Source: Owenia fusiformis (lineage: Eukaryota > Annelida > Polychaeta > Sabellida > Oweniidae). Taken from it: a DNA stretch of 64,000 nt. Location of the stretch: assembly GCA_903813345.2 (NCBI GenBank), contig CAIIXF020000010.1, positions 25,446,425 through 25,510,424 of the forward strand, read 5' to 3'. Below are positions 32,801-44,413 of this stretch, piece by piece. Position numbers and translations under genes: made by a program. Under the pieces are notes generated by a model. That model was not told where the DNA came from. It saw nothing but the letters and a program-made list of their open reading frames with translations, and searched no databases. Each line of letters begins with the position of its first letter. Position 1 is the stretch's first letter.

Positions 32801-33655
32801 AAAACCCTTCTGCTATTTTCCTCACACCTTTGGTATTTTAGGAAATAACTCCCTAATATTTTATACATTTGTACATCATTCAATTTCCTATCAGCCTACC
32901 ATGTTTCATGACCATTTGACTGGTAGTCACATTGCTATAGTGGCCACTTTTGCACTGCAGGCAAACCTGCACACATCGTCCAAAATGTCCCTACCTGACT
33001 TTTACCTGTGGGGATAGGCCAAAGATTGAGTGTATGAGAATGACCTCAGGATGATTGCTGACTTCAAAAGTGAGATCATCCATGTCATTCAAGCCATACC
33101 TGCTGATGAAAGCAGTCAGGTCATTGGCGAGGTTTGCCTACAGCGCGTGCGATGATGGCCACACCTGGAGCATCTTTTTCAAAGTGTTGTAACATTGTGA
33201 CTATCAGTCTGATGGTCATGAAATATGAATGGTTGATAGAAAATTGAATGATGTAGAAATGTATTAAATATCAGGGAGTAATTTCCTAAAATGACAAAGA
33301 TGTGAGGAAAATGCAAGTTGTCCATTTTTTGACCACCTTGTATATACACTGTACTGTAATGTTTGTTTAAATAAAGAAACCATAACAACTAAAAACCGAT
33401 GTAACAATTAACTTCTTGTTTCAGCCTTTAACGAGGCCAATGTCAGCTTTGTGTGACTTTCAAATGGAACATGGAGCTGTAATGCACCACAGCAAGCAGT
33501 ACCTCATTGACAATGGTCTCTATAAGAAACAAAATTCAACAGGGGATAATCAAAAATCAGTAAATGACTCCAACAAAAGGGAAAATGAACAGAATAATCA
33601 TCTGAAGGAACCGATTGAAATTGATGATGAAAATAGTTTACGTGATAATTTTTAG
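29859..33655 (+). CDS. DTWD2: DTWD2-type tRNA-uridine aminocarboxypropyltransferase (5' partial)
   Basis: Five exons join in frame: 29859-29949, 30326-30420, 31177-31360, 32492-32620 and 33425-33655 (stop 33653-33655), all with GT-AG introns, giving 242 codons. Conserved blocks: [18 protein letters not shown] (second half of the zinc-binding Cys cluster), [38 protein letters not shown] (the D-x-T-W signature; DGTW as in DTWD2), [16 protein letters not shown] and [11 protein letters not shown]. The family transfers a 3-amino-3-carboxypropyl group from SAM to a uridine in the tRNA D-loop. Human DTWD2 is about 300 residues, so one N-terminal exon with the first CxxC is missing. The C-terminus is Lys/Asn/Glu-rich. 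Introns are full of TIR elements. Confidence 0.85.
30498..30991. mobile_element. 494 bp TIR element in DTWD2 intron
   Basis: Ends CAGGCCTGTCAACTG and inverse CAAGTTGACAGCCCTG, flanked by TATAAA on both sides (30492-30497, 30992-30997). The interior repeats TGTCACGC and later GTTCAAA-TTTGG-CAAAGGTG, and has a C18 run near 30775-30793. No transposase. The 6 bp duplication may be part of a longer imperfect one, so superfamily is open (hAT-like ends). Confidence 0.65.
31454..32351. repeat. 898 bp imperfect palindrome (foldback element) in DTWD2 intron
   Basis: The left arm (about 31454-31875) begins GTGGAACACC. The right arm (about 31950-32351) is its inverse and ends GTGTTCCAC. Shared inner landmarks include AACAGAGTTCTGGTTTGACC against GGTCAAAACAGAACTCTGTT, and GGGCACATTTTCTG. 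The loop is 60-80 bases, A/T-rich. CAGTAAAACCT-like sequence just outside the right end suggests a pogo/Tigger-related foldback. The arms differ by scattered substitutions, so it is not a fresh event. Confidence 0.85.
32791..33340 (+). mobile_element. Mariner-like remnant in DTWD2 intron
   Basis: Terminal inverted repeats of about 65 bp (CAGGGTGGTCAAAA... and ...TTTTTTGACCACCTTG) between TA dinucleotides (32789-32790, 33341-33342). Between them a plus-strand degenerate frame resembles the C-terminus of IS630/mariner transposase: [33 protein letters not shown] and HLEHLF. The catalytic DDE part is deleted. Confidence 0.75.
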
Positions 33656-33768
33656 TATAGAATAGGAATATGCTCATGTTTATTATCGAGTAGGAATGGC
33701 CACATCAGACACATCTTCATAGACATTTGCTGCATTGATTCAAAATTAAATTATGAATCAATTTTGGG
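33656..33768 (+). other. DTWD2 3' flank
   Basis: Short 3' untranslated sequence. No clear AATAAA within the first 100 bases. Confidence 0.3.
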
Positions 33769-34689
33769 GTTTCAGTTCAGAAACCTTACGGCTGTTCAAT
33801 TTATTTCTCTTACAACAGGAGTTTTATTTCTCAATTGAAAAACTTATATTGTTTGTTTACTGTATCCACTTAATATTTCAGCAAATATAATTACTCATCA
33901 AATTCAATTCAACAAACATCAAACTTAATTTTAAAGCTCTGTTCATCCATGGGCATGTCATTTAAGATCATTTAGGAGAGGGTGTTTGCTCATTATTAGT
34001 AAATTAGATGGGTCCAGGACTCACATGTTAAATTCACCAAATTGTTTTTATTTTCAATAAAATGTTGTACATAAATGTCACTGCACATGCTAAGGAACAT
34101 TATATAAAATAAATGTTTACACGTTAAAAATACATTTACTATTTCTAAGTACATACCTTTAAGGATTTAAGCCCTGGACTTATTATGCATTGTATGCTGA
34201 ATCATTCCCTTGAAGGTATTGTATCTAACTTGAGGAAACAACGCCTAAGTGGAATGAAGCAGCAACAATGCATGGGGTTTTGTGCTTAATTTTTTTATTG
34301 TAAATTGTTTTATTTGACACCTGGTTTAATTTGTATTTTGCTTTTTTAAAGGGTTGCCAAATTTAGATATTCTCAAAACCTAAATCTATATTGTTTGATA
34401 GTTATTTTGATACATTTTCACAAAAATCTACTGAATGAAATGAGTCTGGTGATGTTCTGAAAATATCAAATTCGCCTAATTGAATACTAAACTTATTTTT
34501 AGAAAGACATTGATGAGTTTTTTGGATTTGAAAACTTCACATGCCCCAAAACACATGCAAAGAATCACATAATATTTACAGAATCACATGGTATATGATT
34601 TGTCTTTATTAATAATACATTGCAGACATGCCTTCTCTGATGATTTTTGGAGGAACAGATGTGTGCTTCGGGTGTCCGTCTAGTATAAT
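33769..34689 (-). pseudogene. Partial duplicate of the 3' end of the 40-42 kb membrane-protein gene
   Basis: 33769-34160 and about 34590-34689 align with 39818-40200 and 40235-40328, including a shared run through CATCCATGGGCATGTCATTT. The minus strand of 34609-34689 preserves the final coding stretch (LDGHPKHTSVPPKIIREGMS) and a stop, with a 5' end cut at 34689. About 430 bases unique to this copy (34160-34590) interrupt the similarity. It is therefore a duplicated 3' UTR plus the last 27 codons, not a gene. Confidence 0.8.
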
Positions 34690-36318
34690 CAAGTCTATGT
34701 TAATGCATTAGAAATGATCATTTTTGCTATAATTTGCAATTAAAAATGTTTATCCACAAAACAGCAATATGTTGCAAACAGAATGCCTCTGCCTCAAGTA
34801 AATTTGTGATTAAATAATTTTTCTAAGATTTTATCAATAAGATTTAAAAAATGGTAATGAAAAGCGTTCACATCGAAAGCTTATTTTGTTATCTTAATTA
34901 AGGATTCACACATAGCTAGGCAAGGTGTGTCCAATTCCATCCAATCCGAACACGCTATTTCATATCACTGCATTACATTATGTAACCAACAAGGCATTAA
35001 CATGACAAAATGTCACCACCTAGTTGCTCACAATATTATGAGTTCAATCTTAAGTCAGATTTGAATTTCTGAGAACTTGTAGATGATTTTGAAAAATAAA
35101 TTGGTCAATTTGAAGCAAGTTGAAAAAAGAACTTTTTTGACCCAGAGAAGGTAATTGAAAGTGAAATCTAAAATCTAAAGTCAGATTTGAGCTTCTAAAA
35201 GCATGTAGATGATTTTGAAAAAATTGAAGTCAGTCTAAACAGTATTTGTTAAGTTATTGGAAGTTGCAAGAATTTGTTACAGACGCCAATCGCCAACCAC
35301 TAAGCGCCAACCACCATCAGCTGACCGCAGTCAAAAACGGACACCATGACAATATGTCACTTTTTGGTGGTGCCATAATAACCAACTCAAAGTCACTAGT
35401 TAAACGGTTGTCAAGGTGACAACTGGACTCTACAGATTGAAATTAATACTTTGCCAACTTGACCTTTGCAAAAAGTTTCATTGAAAACATGTTCTTTGAG
35501 TGATTTTGTATCTTTTAAGTGACATGGAAGAAAATATTATGCAATGTGTGAAAAGGATTTAAGCAACCATTCCTTTCCTGCGTTGTTTCCTAAAATTAAC
35601 CCGAAAACTTCAGTCAAAGTGATCATATTTGAAATTTTCTTATATAGGAAATATTATAGACTAATGGTCACGGATCCTTTCAAGACATGACGGAGCAGCG
35701 ACGACAAAACACAAATGAAGATAATTTGGATATCAAATATTGCAAATATAATTTACTTATACATGCATGTACATGATATGTGCTTGTATATTGCCTATCT
35801 ATGTCCATCTCTTCAACGCTTACTTATTATTCAGAACTGTGAACCATCAACATGTTACCCGTCTTGTTTAATATAAGGGAGGTCAAAATACACGTTTTTG
35901 AAAACTTGTGCGTAAACGTGTAGAATAATAGTCCTCTGTGGATAAGTTCTCCCATTTGTAGTATTTACTTGGCTGATTGAGTATAAATGTACACGAAAAA
36001 TAGTTGTTATTAGGTTCCTGGAAACGTAAATTGAGTGCGGGACAACAATCCCGGGGTCGAAATATACGCCTACGTACAGGTTCTCTTAAAAAACGTTTAA
36101 CTTGACCTCCCTTTTGGAATCTTTTTGGAGTTTATATATTATCTCTTGTATTGAAGTTGGTCTTGATTATTAAAATGTATGTTGAGGTCTGTTCCAAGGA
36201 CTCTCCATGCCAGCCCGTTTCTGATACTGTAATCAGGCCATAAATTGACCAAGGACAATGCATCTTCAGCAAAATAATCTAGCCGGTGGAAACATTTTTT
36301 TCAATTTTATTATACAAT
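34690..36318. other. Intergenic, no gene seen
   Basis: AT-rich sequence. Around 35280-35330 is a degenerate GCCAA-CACC-like short repeat (CGCCAATCGCCAACCACTAA). No splice-flanked coding segment, RNA gene or transposon end was recognised. Confidence 0.45.
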
Positions 36319-36370
36319 ATGGAAGCAGGAAAACCAATATGGATTTTAATGGCTTGTTTTCTCTGCACAG
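36319..36370 (+). CDS. Possible signal-peptide first exon
   Basis: ATG followed by 17 codons reading MEAGKPIWILMACFLCT, a short polar start and a hydrophobic core like a secretory signal. It ends at a good donor, ACAG/GTATGT. Upstream TTTATTATACAAT is AT-rich and has no decisive promoter. No matching downstream exon was found on the plus strand within the window, so it may be chance or a small unrecognised gene. Confidence 0.3.
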
Positions 36371-36432
36371 GTATGTACACACTGTACAGTATATAAGAAC
36401 ACTGCGTATATAATTTGAGTTCAATACTATAA

Positions 36433-36679
36433 GTTATTGAATGATTTGAAGTGCAATACAGGATATATTCTGCTCGAGAATTCCGTATTGGAACGAGACG
36501 AAGTCGAGTGCCAATACAGAATATCAAGACAGAATATATCCTGTATTGCACTTCAAATCATTCAATAACGTTTTTATCGTGTGATCGTCTGTATTGCTAC
36601 TGAGATTGTCCCCTCTGTACCAATATTTTCTGTATTGCGACAGAGATGATCAACGGAGACAATCTCAGTAGCAATACAG
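36433..36679. repeat. Two adjacent long hairpins
   Basis: 36433-36569 has perfect 40 bp arms (starting GTTATTGAATGATTTGAAGT) around a 57 nt loop that itself pairs internally (CCGTATTGG/CCAATACAG). 36589-36679 has 22 bp arms (CTGTATTGCTACTGAGATTG...). Both share a GTATTGCA-like core, so they are probably relatives of one palindromic mobile repeat. Confidence 0.8.
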
Positions 36680-36813
36680 GTTGGTACAGCACAAGAACTG
36701 ACCAATCAGAGGGCTTCATTTTACAGATCATACGATAGAATTAATTATCTGGATTCATGTGCAAATTTCAAAATCATTAAATCAACTAGAATGAATAAAG
36801 ACGAGGTGAGAAT

Positions 36814-36971
36814 AAGTCTCAGTTACATTTGGTCTACGGCAACCGTACGACAGGCGTAGCTTCCCAAAATCGAGAGAAATATGCAGTTATAGTTAATAGG
36901 AAGTTCCTATATCGATTTTGTGAAGCTACGGCCGTCGCGCGCCCGCCCCAGAGCAAATGTGACTGAGGCTT
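36814..36971. mobile_element. 158 bp palindromic MITE
   Basis: Inverted ends AAGTCTCAGTTACATTTGGT and ACAAATGTGACTGAGGCTT-type, followed inward by GGCGTAGCTTC / GAAGCTACGGCC. A related hairpin with CCTCAGTCAC ends lies at 63638-63717. No coding sequence. Confidence 0.55.
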
Positions 36972-39817
36972 TAGTCACAAAATTGTCTCAAATTTTAAAC
37001 ATTATTTGTTCTTGTTGTTCCACGTCATGCCTATTTCCGAAAGGTCCGACAAAAAGTCAGAACAAATCCTACACCGTTGGCTTAGCTGACAAAATATTGA
37101 TAACGTGTCTGTTCCCTTTTTGAATCCGACGAATTTGATAAATTGGATTAAACTCGTACTTCTATATTTGACCAGATATCTCAATTCCTTCTTCAGAAAA
37201 ATAAAATTAGGATTGAAAGTGTCATTGGCACGTTTTTGAAAAAGTTGCTTCTTATTCCTTTCAGAAATATTGGTAATAATTTATACTTTATTTTGTTCCA
37301 GAAAATAACATCTGCAGGTAAAGCAATTTTTTCAAAAATGTTTTCTTTCCACATGTACCTTAACTTAATTTTTTGCATTTTTCCAGTGAATAGCGCCATT
37401 ACGTCAGCAACAATAAAGGACCTTATACACCCTCCATTGGGATCTCCCCATGGGAAAAAAATAATTCATCTCATTTTTCAAAATGAGTATTCTGCTTCAA
37501 TTATTACATTTATATGCACTTTAGTATCTTGTTGGCCTATATTCAGCACTGTATTGATGTATAGGCCACTTATTAGGGTCATAATTCAATCATGAAGTGT
37601 AGAGGCATAGATTCCAAACCAGGAAGTACTTTTGTGTCTGTCAAAATCCATTTACATCCTACGCATCCCTGCGTCTTATCCAAATATGTTACTACATAAT
37701 GAAATATAATAGTATAATCTTTGGTTTTACAAACTTGTATGAAATTTGATAAGTGTAAAAGTTGTTTTTGGAGCATTTTTCTATAGCCATTTTGTAGGGA
37801 AAAAATGATGAAAAAATGTACAATCTTTTAATTTTAAGTATGACCTGAATCGATTGCAAACTTCATATTTGCACATTTGATGAGATAAACCATTTGTGTC
37901 GTATTGTGAAATTATTAAGTTTGCAATCGATTCAGGTCATAGTGTATTTTTGGTATTTCTGTGATAATCAATGGAAACCAATGGCCTTTATTGGGATCTG
38001 CTGATATCCTCATGTTAAGTCAATGGTGCACAGCCCCATGTAAGTCAATACAACCTTACTGAACGAAATGATCCCTATCTCAGCTTATGTGTGTCCGAGC
38101 ACTTTACTATTTTCCAAAGTATTATATGACATTTTATTCTTCATGTTACACCTACGAATGATTCATTTTGACCATAGGGGTATTTGCCAATAATTGCACC
38201 TTGTCCTTTGGCAGTTCTAACTTATGGAGTTGTAACTCAGTGTGCTGTTCTTTTGAAGCAACATTAACATATGTGACAGGATTGTGATCCGAAGTGTCTT
38301 ATATAGATGGGATGTTACATACTTTATGCTCTCTTAAAGCGGATTCTATTTAAAAGTTTTTAAACTATTTTTTATATTTTCTAGTTTATTGGGTCATTTT
38401 ATATGACGACGGTGAAATTACAAGAATATTGATACTGTTTAAAAAATGAAAGCAATGACAAAAATTAATGCCGAAGCTTATTGGAGAGGCTGTCCGAATT
38501 ATGAAGGAGGAATTCTTACCCCATTAATTTATTCTTTTCAGTAGAGTAAAATCATTTATTACAGTTCAGTATGGACAAGAATGCTGAATAGTCGAAGCCA
38601 TGAGCTAGATAATCATCACATCTCTACCCCATACAAAATATTCACAAAATGTAACGGTCATTTTTTTTATTTGTTTTCGTGATACTTCATAAACTATATG
38701 GCATTTTGGGTACTCAATAATATTTATATACAGGGTGAGCCAAAAAAGGTAGCCCAAACAAATATTAATAACCCACTCTGTATGTGTAGATGATAAAAAG
38801 GATATTGTCTCGATAGTTGTGTAAGCAACGCATTAAGCATTAATCCTATTTCCAAGGCAGATTTTGAAATTGCCGCTTTTATACACCGTTTACAGCCTTC
38901 ACTTAGTATTAGTGATCGAGATGACCCATCGATACAAATTATTTTGCATTTGAAAGTCATTAACTTCCTGTTTGATTTTATAAAACATTTACCAGATATG
39001 TGCTAGCCGTAAACGATGCGGTTTGATGCTATCTAAGTATCTATGTAAGTGAACTGTATCAGGAATCTATATGTGAAATGTTCCAAACTAGCCACTCCTG
39101 TTGCATCCCTTTTAGGACTGGCTAATTGTCATATGTGACAGAAATAAATAGTTGTTTGTGTGCTTCTATGTATTTGTTTGTGTTCATGGGGACTTACACC
39201 CAATCACGGACCTCTGCCAGATTACCTCTTCTTGGTTGTCTAGGCTCAATAATTATACTAATTTATTCTTTGAGCCTACTACCAATAGGGGCTGGATCTT
39301 TCTCCGGATCTGTGCACCCAATGACCCTTTTTAAGTCACTCTGTGACGACCTCTGCACGAAGGTTCCAATACAACGTTTAAAGCTGAGAGTGTCATCTTT
39401 AATTATCCGACCTCCATTTGAATTTTTGATGAATGCAAAATTAGATATTAATCCTTTCATCACCAAGGGGTCATTTATTTCATTGAAAATCATTACAAAA
39501 TGACAAATACCCCAATGGCCAAAATGTATTACTTCTAGGTTTACAATGGCTAATTCAATGCCAAATTGTATATGGAGAATATTTATTAAGACTTTGAACC
39601 CAGATAGGTCGATATGGGGGTCATTAAGTGCAGTAACCCCATTATAATACACAATGTCAGAATTCTTGTTTTCGGTAGAAATGAGATTTGATATCTGAAA
39701 ATATTATTATATTGGTTATTTAGGAATGTAGAATAAAAATTACTACTAATTTTTTATTGAGAATATTAAGATTGTAGCTAGTGTGTATTGACTTAACATT
39801 GGATATCATCAGATTGG
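36972..39817. other. Intergenic, mostly unexplained
   Basis: No supported gene. A single mariner-like end (TACAGGGTGAGCCAAAAAA) lies at about 38729, without a clear partner. 39263-39652 is open on both strands (minus 129 codons) and part of it (GGTTCCAATACA...GAGAGTGTCA) recurs near 45195-45225, so it belongs to a dispersed repeat, identity unknown. 37840-37940 has a weak inverted repeat around TTTGCAATCGATTCAGGTCA. Confidence 0.4.
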
Positions 39818-40246
39818 GTGTCAGTTCAGAAACATTACGGCTGTTCAATATATTTTTCAATTCCAGTAGTTTTTTCTCAACTGAAAAAGTTAGTATCATA
39901 TTGTTTGTTTACTGTATCTACTTAATATGTCGGCAAATATAATTATTACTCATCGAATTCAATTCAACAAACATCAAACTTAATTTTAAAGCTCTGTTCA
40001 TCCATGGGCATGTCATTTAATCATTTAGGAGAGTGTGTTTGCTCATTAGTAAAAAGGATGGGTCCAGGACAAACATGTTTATTACACCAGATTGTTTTAT
40101 TTTCACAAAATGTCTAACATGAATGAAACTGTACATGCTAAGGAGCTTCGTATAAAATAAATAGTATATAAATATTGTAAATACATTTACTTTTTTTAAG
40201 TTCGTTATTTGTTCATGTTTTCATTGTACTATGTTCTGAAGATGTA
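39818..40246 (-). other. 3' untranslated/flanking region of the membrane-protein gene
   Basis: Sequence directly 3' of the stop codon at 40247-40249, duplicated at 33769-34600. Minus-strand AATAAA candidates occur near 40160 region only weakly, so the cleavage site is not determined. Confidence 0.4.
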
Positions 40247-42186
40247 TTAATAATGCATTGCAGACATGCCTTCTCTGATGATTTTGGGAGGGACAGATGT
40301 GTGCTTCGGGTGTCCGTCTAGTATAATAGATTCACTCATTGACGGATCTTGCTGGACCGATTTCCGAGATAATATAGGTTCAAGGATTGAGTATGCTTCA
40401 TCATCAGTTGTGAAATCATCGGAGAAAAAGCTGGATCTGTCTTCGGTTTTCCACGAGCCATTGTTTTCATTTTGCCGATGAAGACCCATAATCATGTCAC
40501 CCGTGGATTCAAATGTTTCTCCCGATAGGATGCTCGCGTCGCCTTCTGTTTCTTCCCATCTGACTTGCTTTGGACGCTGGGAATTTTCCCCGTTGTCGAA
40601 TCCGTTTGAGATCTTTTGATCTTTTGTGTTTTCCAAAGAACGCTGGCGCTCTTGCTTAATGACATTATTTGAAGCTTCTTTTGTTGACGCTTGATCAGCT
40701 GATTCAGTCGCTGATTTTTCTGAGGATTCAGAGTTATCAATGGTTCCCATTCCCGCATTTATTGCCCCATCAGGAATTGAGGTTGGCTCAACGTGCAATG
40801 AAATTCTCTCAGCGTTATTTAAAACATCTGTTTCACCTGTTACATTTTGTTCTTCTTGAACAGCTAGCTGTTCGTCATCATGCTTTTGTACTTCGGTGAC
40901 TCGAAGCTGTTCGGTTACTCGTTGTAGTTCAGTAACTCGTACTTGGGTTCCTGGTTCCATCTTTGCTACTTCATCATATTGATTTTCATCGACAATGTCA
41001 CTGACCTTGAATGTTACCTTTGGGTAGTTTGGTTTTGACTCTTCAATAGTTGTCGTACTTGTATTCGATATGCGCAACCCGGCTGTTGGTGACATGGCTA
41101 AGTCTTTTTCCTTGTCCTTTCGTATGTTATAAATCTCAGAATCGGATACCTTCCTGGAAACATTTCCTCTCTTTCCTTTCTGTATGATGGAATAATCATC
41201 ACTGCCATATCGAATGGATTCATTCGGTCTTGCAATAACCTTGCTCAAAGAGTTCTTCGGTCGATGAACTACTGTTGCTGTTTCCTCTTGGACCGAGACA
41301 GAATGATTTTCTGTCGTAAACGCAGATGTTGATTGGAGTGACTCAGGGTACTTAAGACTTCCATTGTCATAGATAGCGTAACCATTTTCATTCCGTATCG
41401 CATCGTTCACAGCTCCAATTACTGATTTCTCTTGATCGTCCAATGATGACATTGACCGTTGTCTGTTATCATATATTGGTTCGTTCGATACACGATCTGC
41501 TTCCGTGGTCGGGAGAGGGCGTTCATCATTCGAAGTGTCACGTTGATGATACGAAGAATTACCCGATGACTTGTTCACTTCTACAGATATTGGAAGAACG
41601 ATTGGGGTTTGATCGTTCCTTTGTGGATTATTTAGCTTTTCCCTCTCAACATAGGCAACTTGTTTTGACACTCGAGGGGAATTATTTGTACCGTTTTTGC
41701 TCTGTATAGGCGCCTCGATGTCGGTTGAATATTCATGGGGGTTTTGCTGCTTCGACCGTGCGGAAACCACTTCCCGTACATTTCGACCGCGACTTGACCG
41801 ACTAGGCGTGGTGCTACTGCGGCTTGTTTGGCTAACTCGGCCATTCTGAACGTACAGACTTCTTCTTGGAACCCAATATAATTCTTTACCCTTTCGCACC
41901 CTATCATAGTTCGATTTTGAACGTTGTTTATGTTGTTTTTTCGGTTGTGATCCATTCATAGACGTTTTACCCGCCTTGCTAGCATTGCTTGAAATGGTGT
42001 CATAATCGTGAAAATATTTGGATGTATCTTGGAGTGTTTTTTTAGAGACTTTGTACGCTTTGTTGTAGGGGTATTTTCTCTTGCAGACTATATAGAAGAA
42101 AACGCAAATGCCAGCGAGCGTCAGGGCTAGGGCGATACATGTCAGTACGACGAACCCCGTCACGACGTAGTTGAAGTATGGAAGTT
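40247..42186 (-). CDS. Terminal exon of single-pass membrane protein with long tail
   Basis: A splice acceptor (TTATTATTTCAG) precedes 42186. From there 645 codons run to a stop at 40247-40249. The exon starts ELPYFNYVVTGF and has one transmembrane helix (VVLTCIALALTLAGICVFFY) within the first 40 residues, then basic stop-transfer KRKYPYNKAYK, so the rest is cytoplasmic. The tail of about 600 residues is Ser/Asn/Glu-rich and likely disordered. It has tyrosine motifs EPIYDN, YAIYDNGS, DDYSII, ENQYDEV and DEAYSIL, and a short RVTELQ/RVTEQL/RVTEVQ repeat. The extracellular part must lie in upstream exons not identified between 42.2 and 47.9 kb. Family not recognised. Confidence 0.7.
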
Positions 42187-42410
42187 CTGAAATAATAACA
42201 CCTTGTGAAAATTGTTTATGAATTAGCGATGGAAACAAGCTTTGAGAAGGGTTGTAACTTCTGATCTCTTAACCTAGATTGTTGTTCACAATAATTAATA
42301 CTTTTGTCATGTGTGTAATAAAAAAGGAAACATTTCTTAAACGTACATTCTGTATGTAGAAATTTCCAAGATTTCTCCACTGAGCAAAATGACATGAGTT
42401 TTTCACTTAA
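42187..42410. other. Intron sequence upstream of the membrane-protein exon
   Basis: Non-coding, bounded by the splice acceptor and the TTAA-flanked element. Confidence 0.4.
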
Positions 42411-44413
42411 GGATATACCAGTGTAACCTCCGAAAAAATCGACCATTTTCAATCTCAACGAAACTAGGTTTTTATTATAGACCTAGATGTAGCGATTCGA
42501 AAAATGTAATAAAAAAGGTAGGTCAACGGATTAGATTTTTCATGAGAAGCTTCTGAAAATAGGTGTGACGTTATCATCATTTGAACATTTGAGGCGCCAT
42601 TAATTCCAAAGCAAAAAAACATATTTTCCTATATTTCGTCGATAAAATGATGATTTAGGGAGTATTGACGATTTTTTTCGAGCCTAGATAAACTTCCTTT
42701 ATACATAATTACATTGGTTCGAATATTGGAACACTCAAGACATTTTTTCTTACTTTTTTCACTTAAAGTGTTACCCCTACCCCAACAATATTTGTGAATT
42801 TTTGTAACGTTTTTCCATTAGAAACATATCTTTTTCATTTGCGCATTTTGACACGTTTTGAATCGAAAATTACGCAAATTTCCAATGGATTGTGGTATTT
42901 TTTTTATTTGCTTATTCTAAAAAAGGTGTTCTCATGTTTATTTTGATATAAAAAAAACATAGGGTCAACGGTCTGTTTTACGCTTGAAAATGCCGTTGAA
43001 GATTGGTGTGCTTTAACAATGATACAAAAGCCACTGGTCTATTCGCGTCATAATTTAACTAAATATATGACGTCTTTCTCAAAAATTAACAAAATCGACT
43101 GCTCACAAAAACATAAACTAGCTAAGTCCACATGATAAACATCATTCCAAAATATTATAAATTATGAATAAATTGAGGGCTAGATGCCCCAGTAAGACAT
43201 TCATTCAATAAACGATGATTTAAAATGGCTAATAATAGCCATATTTGACTCCTATTCTAATATGCTAATATTTCTGTTCATTTTTCGGGAAAGGACAACG
43301 TTACATTTGAGGTAAACAATTGTGAAAACTCAACATGTCCTGTCTTAATGAACTGCCTTCACAAGTGTAACCTCACAGATCAGGCATGAATGATTTCACT
43401 CGTGATAGATAGCATGCGTGCTTTTTGATGATTTTCGGGTGGGGTTGTACATTCCCTGTGCATTCCTCACCCCGAGGCCCCCACTTATGTAAAGCTGTCG
43501 GATTTGAGCAAGATACGTCTACTTAATTTAGTACACGAATAATGTGTTTCTGGTTTTTGTGAACGGCTGTGGACGTTTTTCGCATTGTATCCGGCATGTC
43601 CGATCATGGTCGTTAATACTCACTGGGAAAATATTTTTAACTCATAACTATAATTATAAGAAATATAGAATAATAACATGAATTGAACAAAGGTTTGAAT
43701 GGCTTGTTTGACATGTCTGATGGTATTTGTTTTGACAGAAAGGAAAAACGACATATAAATGAATGTTCATGCACGGACTTTAAGTGTCCGTGGTTCATGT
43801 AATAAGTGTATACATGAATTATAGAAATTCCAAAATAGAATACTGTATTTTACAGTTGCCTTTTGATATTAAATACCCCTGGTCAATACATAGGCAATAG
43901 ACTATAACTTAATGAAAACTCATACAGACTGTAGCGAAATAAGAAGCAAGTTACAAATTAGATTTGTCGTGTTTGTAATACATGGGCACATACAGATATA
44001 CTGCTGGGATAAACGAAAGAAACGGACGCGAAACTGGAATGAAACAAGAATATACAAAAAATTACTGAATTATTTGGAAGAATTGATAACGTATAGTTCA
44101 TTTGTTTGTTTATTTGTTGATGGGGCAATATGTCACTGACGTCACAGATAATGGCATCATATTCCGAGAACCCATTAACAAAAGTGTTATATGACGTCAT
44201 GATAAAACAACATTGAAAATGAGAATCTCTTAGTTGCTATGGATTACTATGTCGTAAAGCGTCATATATCGTCATTCTGCGTCCTTGATATTTAATACAG
44301 AACACTTGTCAAACGTGAAGTTAACAAACGAGCTTTTCATAGAGGTGTTAATTTTCTATTTCTGTAATTAAAAAATATATCACCATTGTCGTAAGGGTTA
44401 CACTGGTATATCC
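42411..44413. mobile_element. 2.0 kb TTAA-flanked TIR element
   Basis: Ends GGATATACCAGTGTAACC and its exact inverse GGTTACACTGGTATATCC, each bordered by TTAA (42407-42410, 44414-44417). TTAA targets are used by piggyBac, Kolobok and some Sola-type transposons; the GG terminal dinucleotide argues against classic piggyBac. The 2 kb interior is AT-rich and no transposase frame is recognisable, so it is non-autonomous. Confidence 0.75.

Noticed and set aside
39126-39652. Overlapping frames on both strands, 125 and 129 codons
   Set aside because: No recognisable domain; part of it recurs near 45.2 kb, so it is treated as a dispersed repeat.
40247-42186. Alternative last exon of chitin synthase
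   Set aside because: The chitin synthase tail has its own stop at 47940, and the new exon carries its own membrane helix and an unrelated tail.
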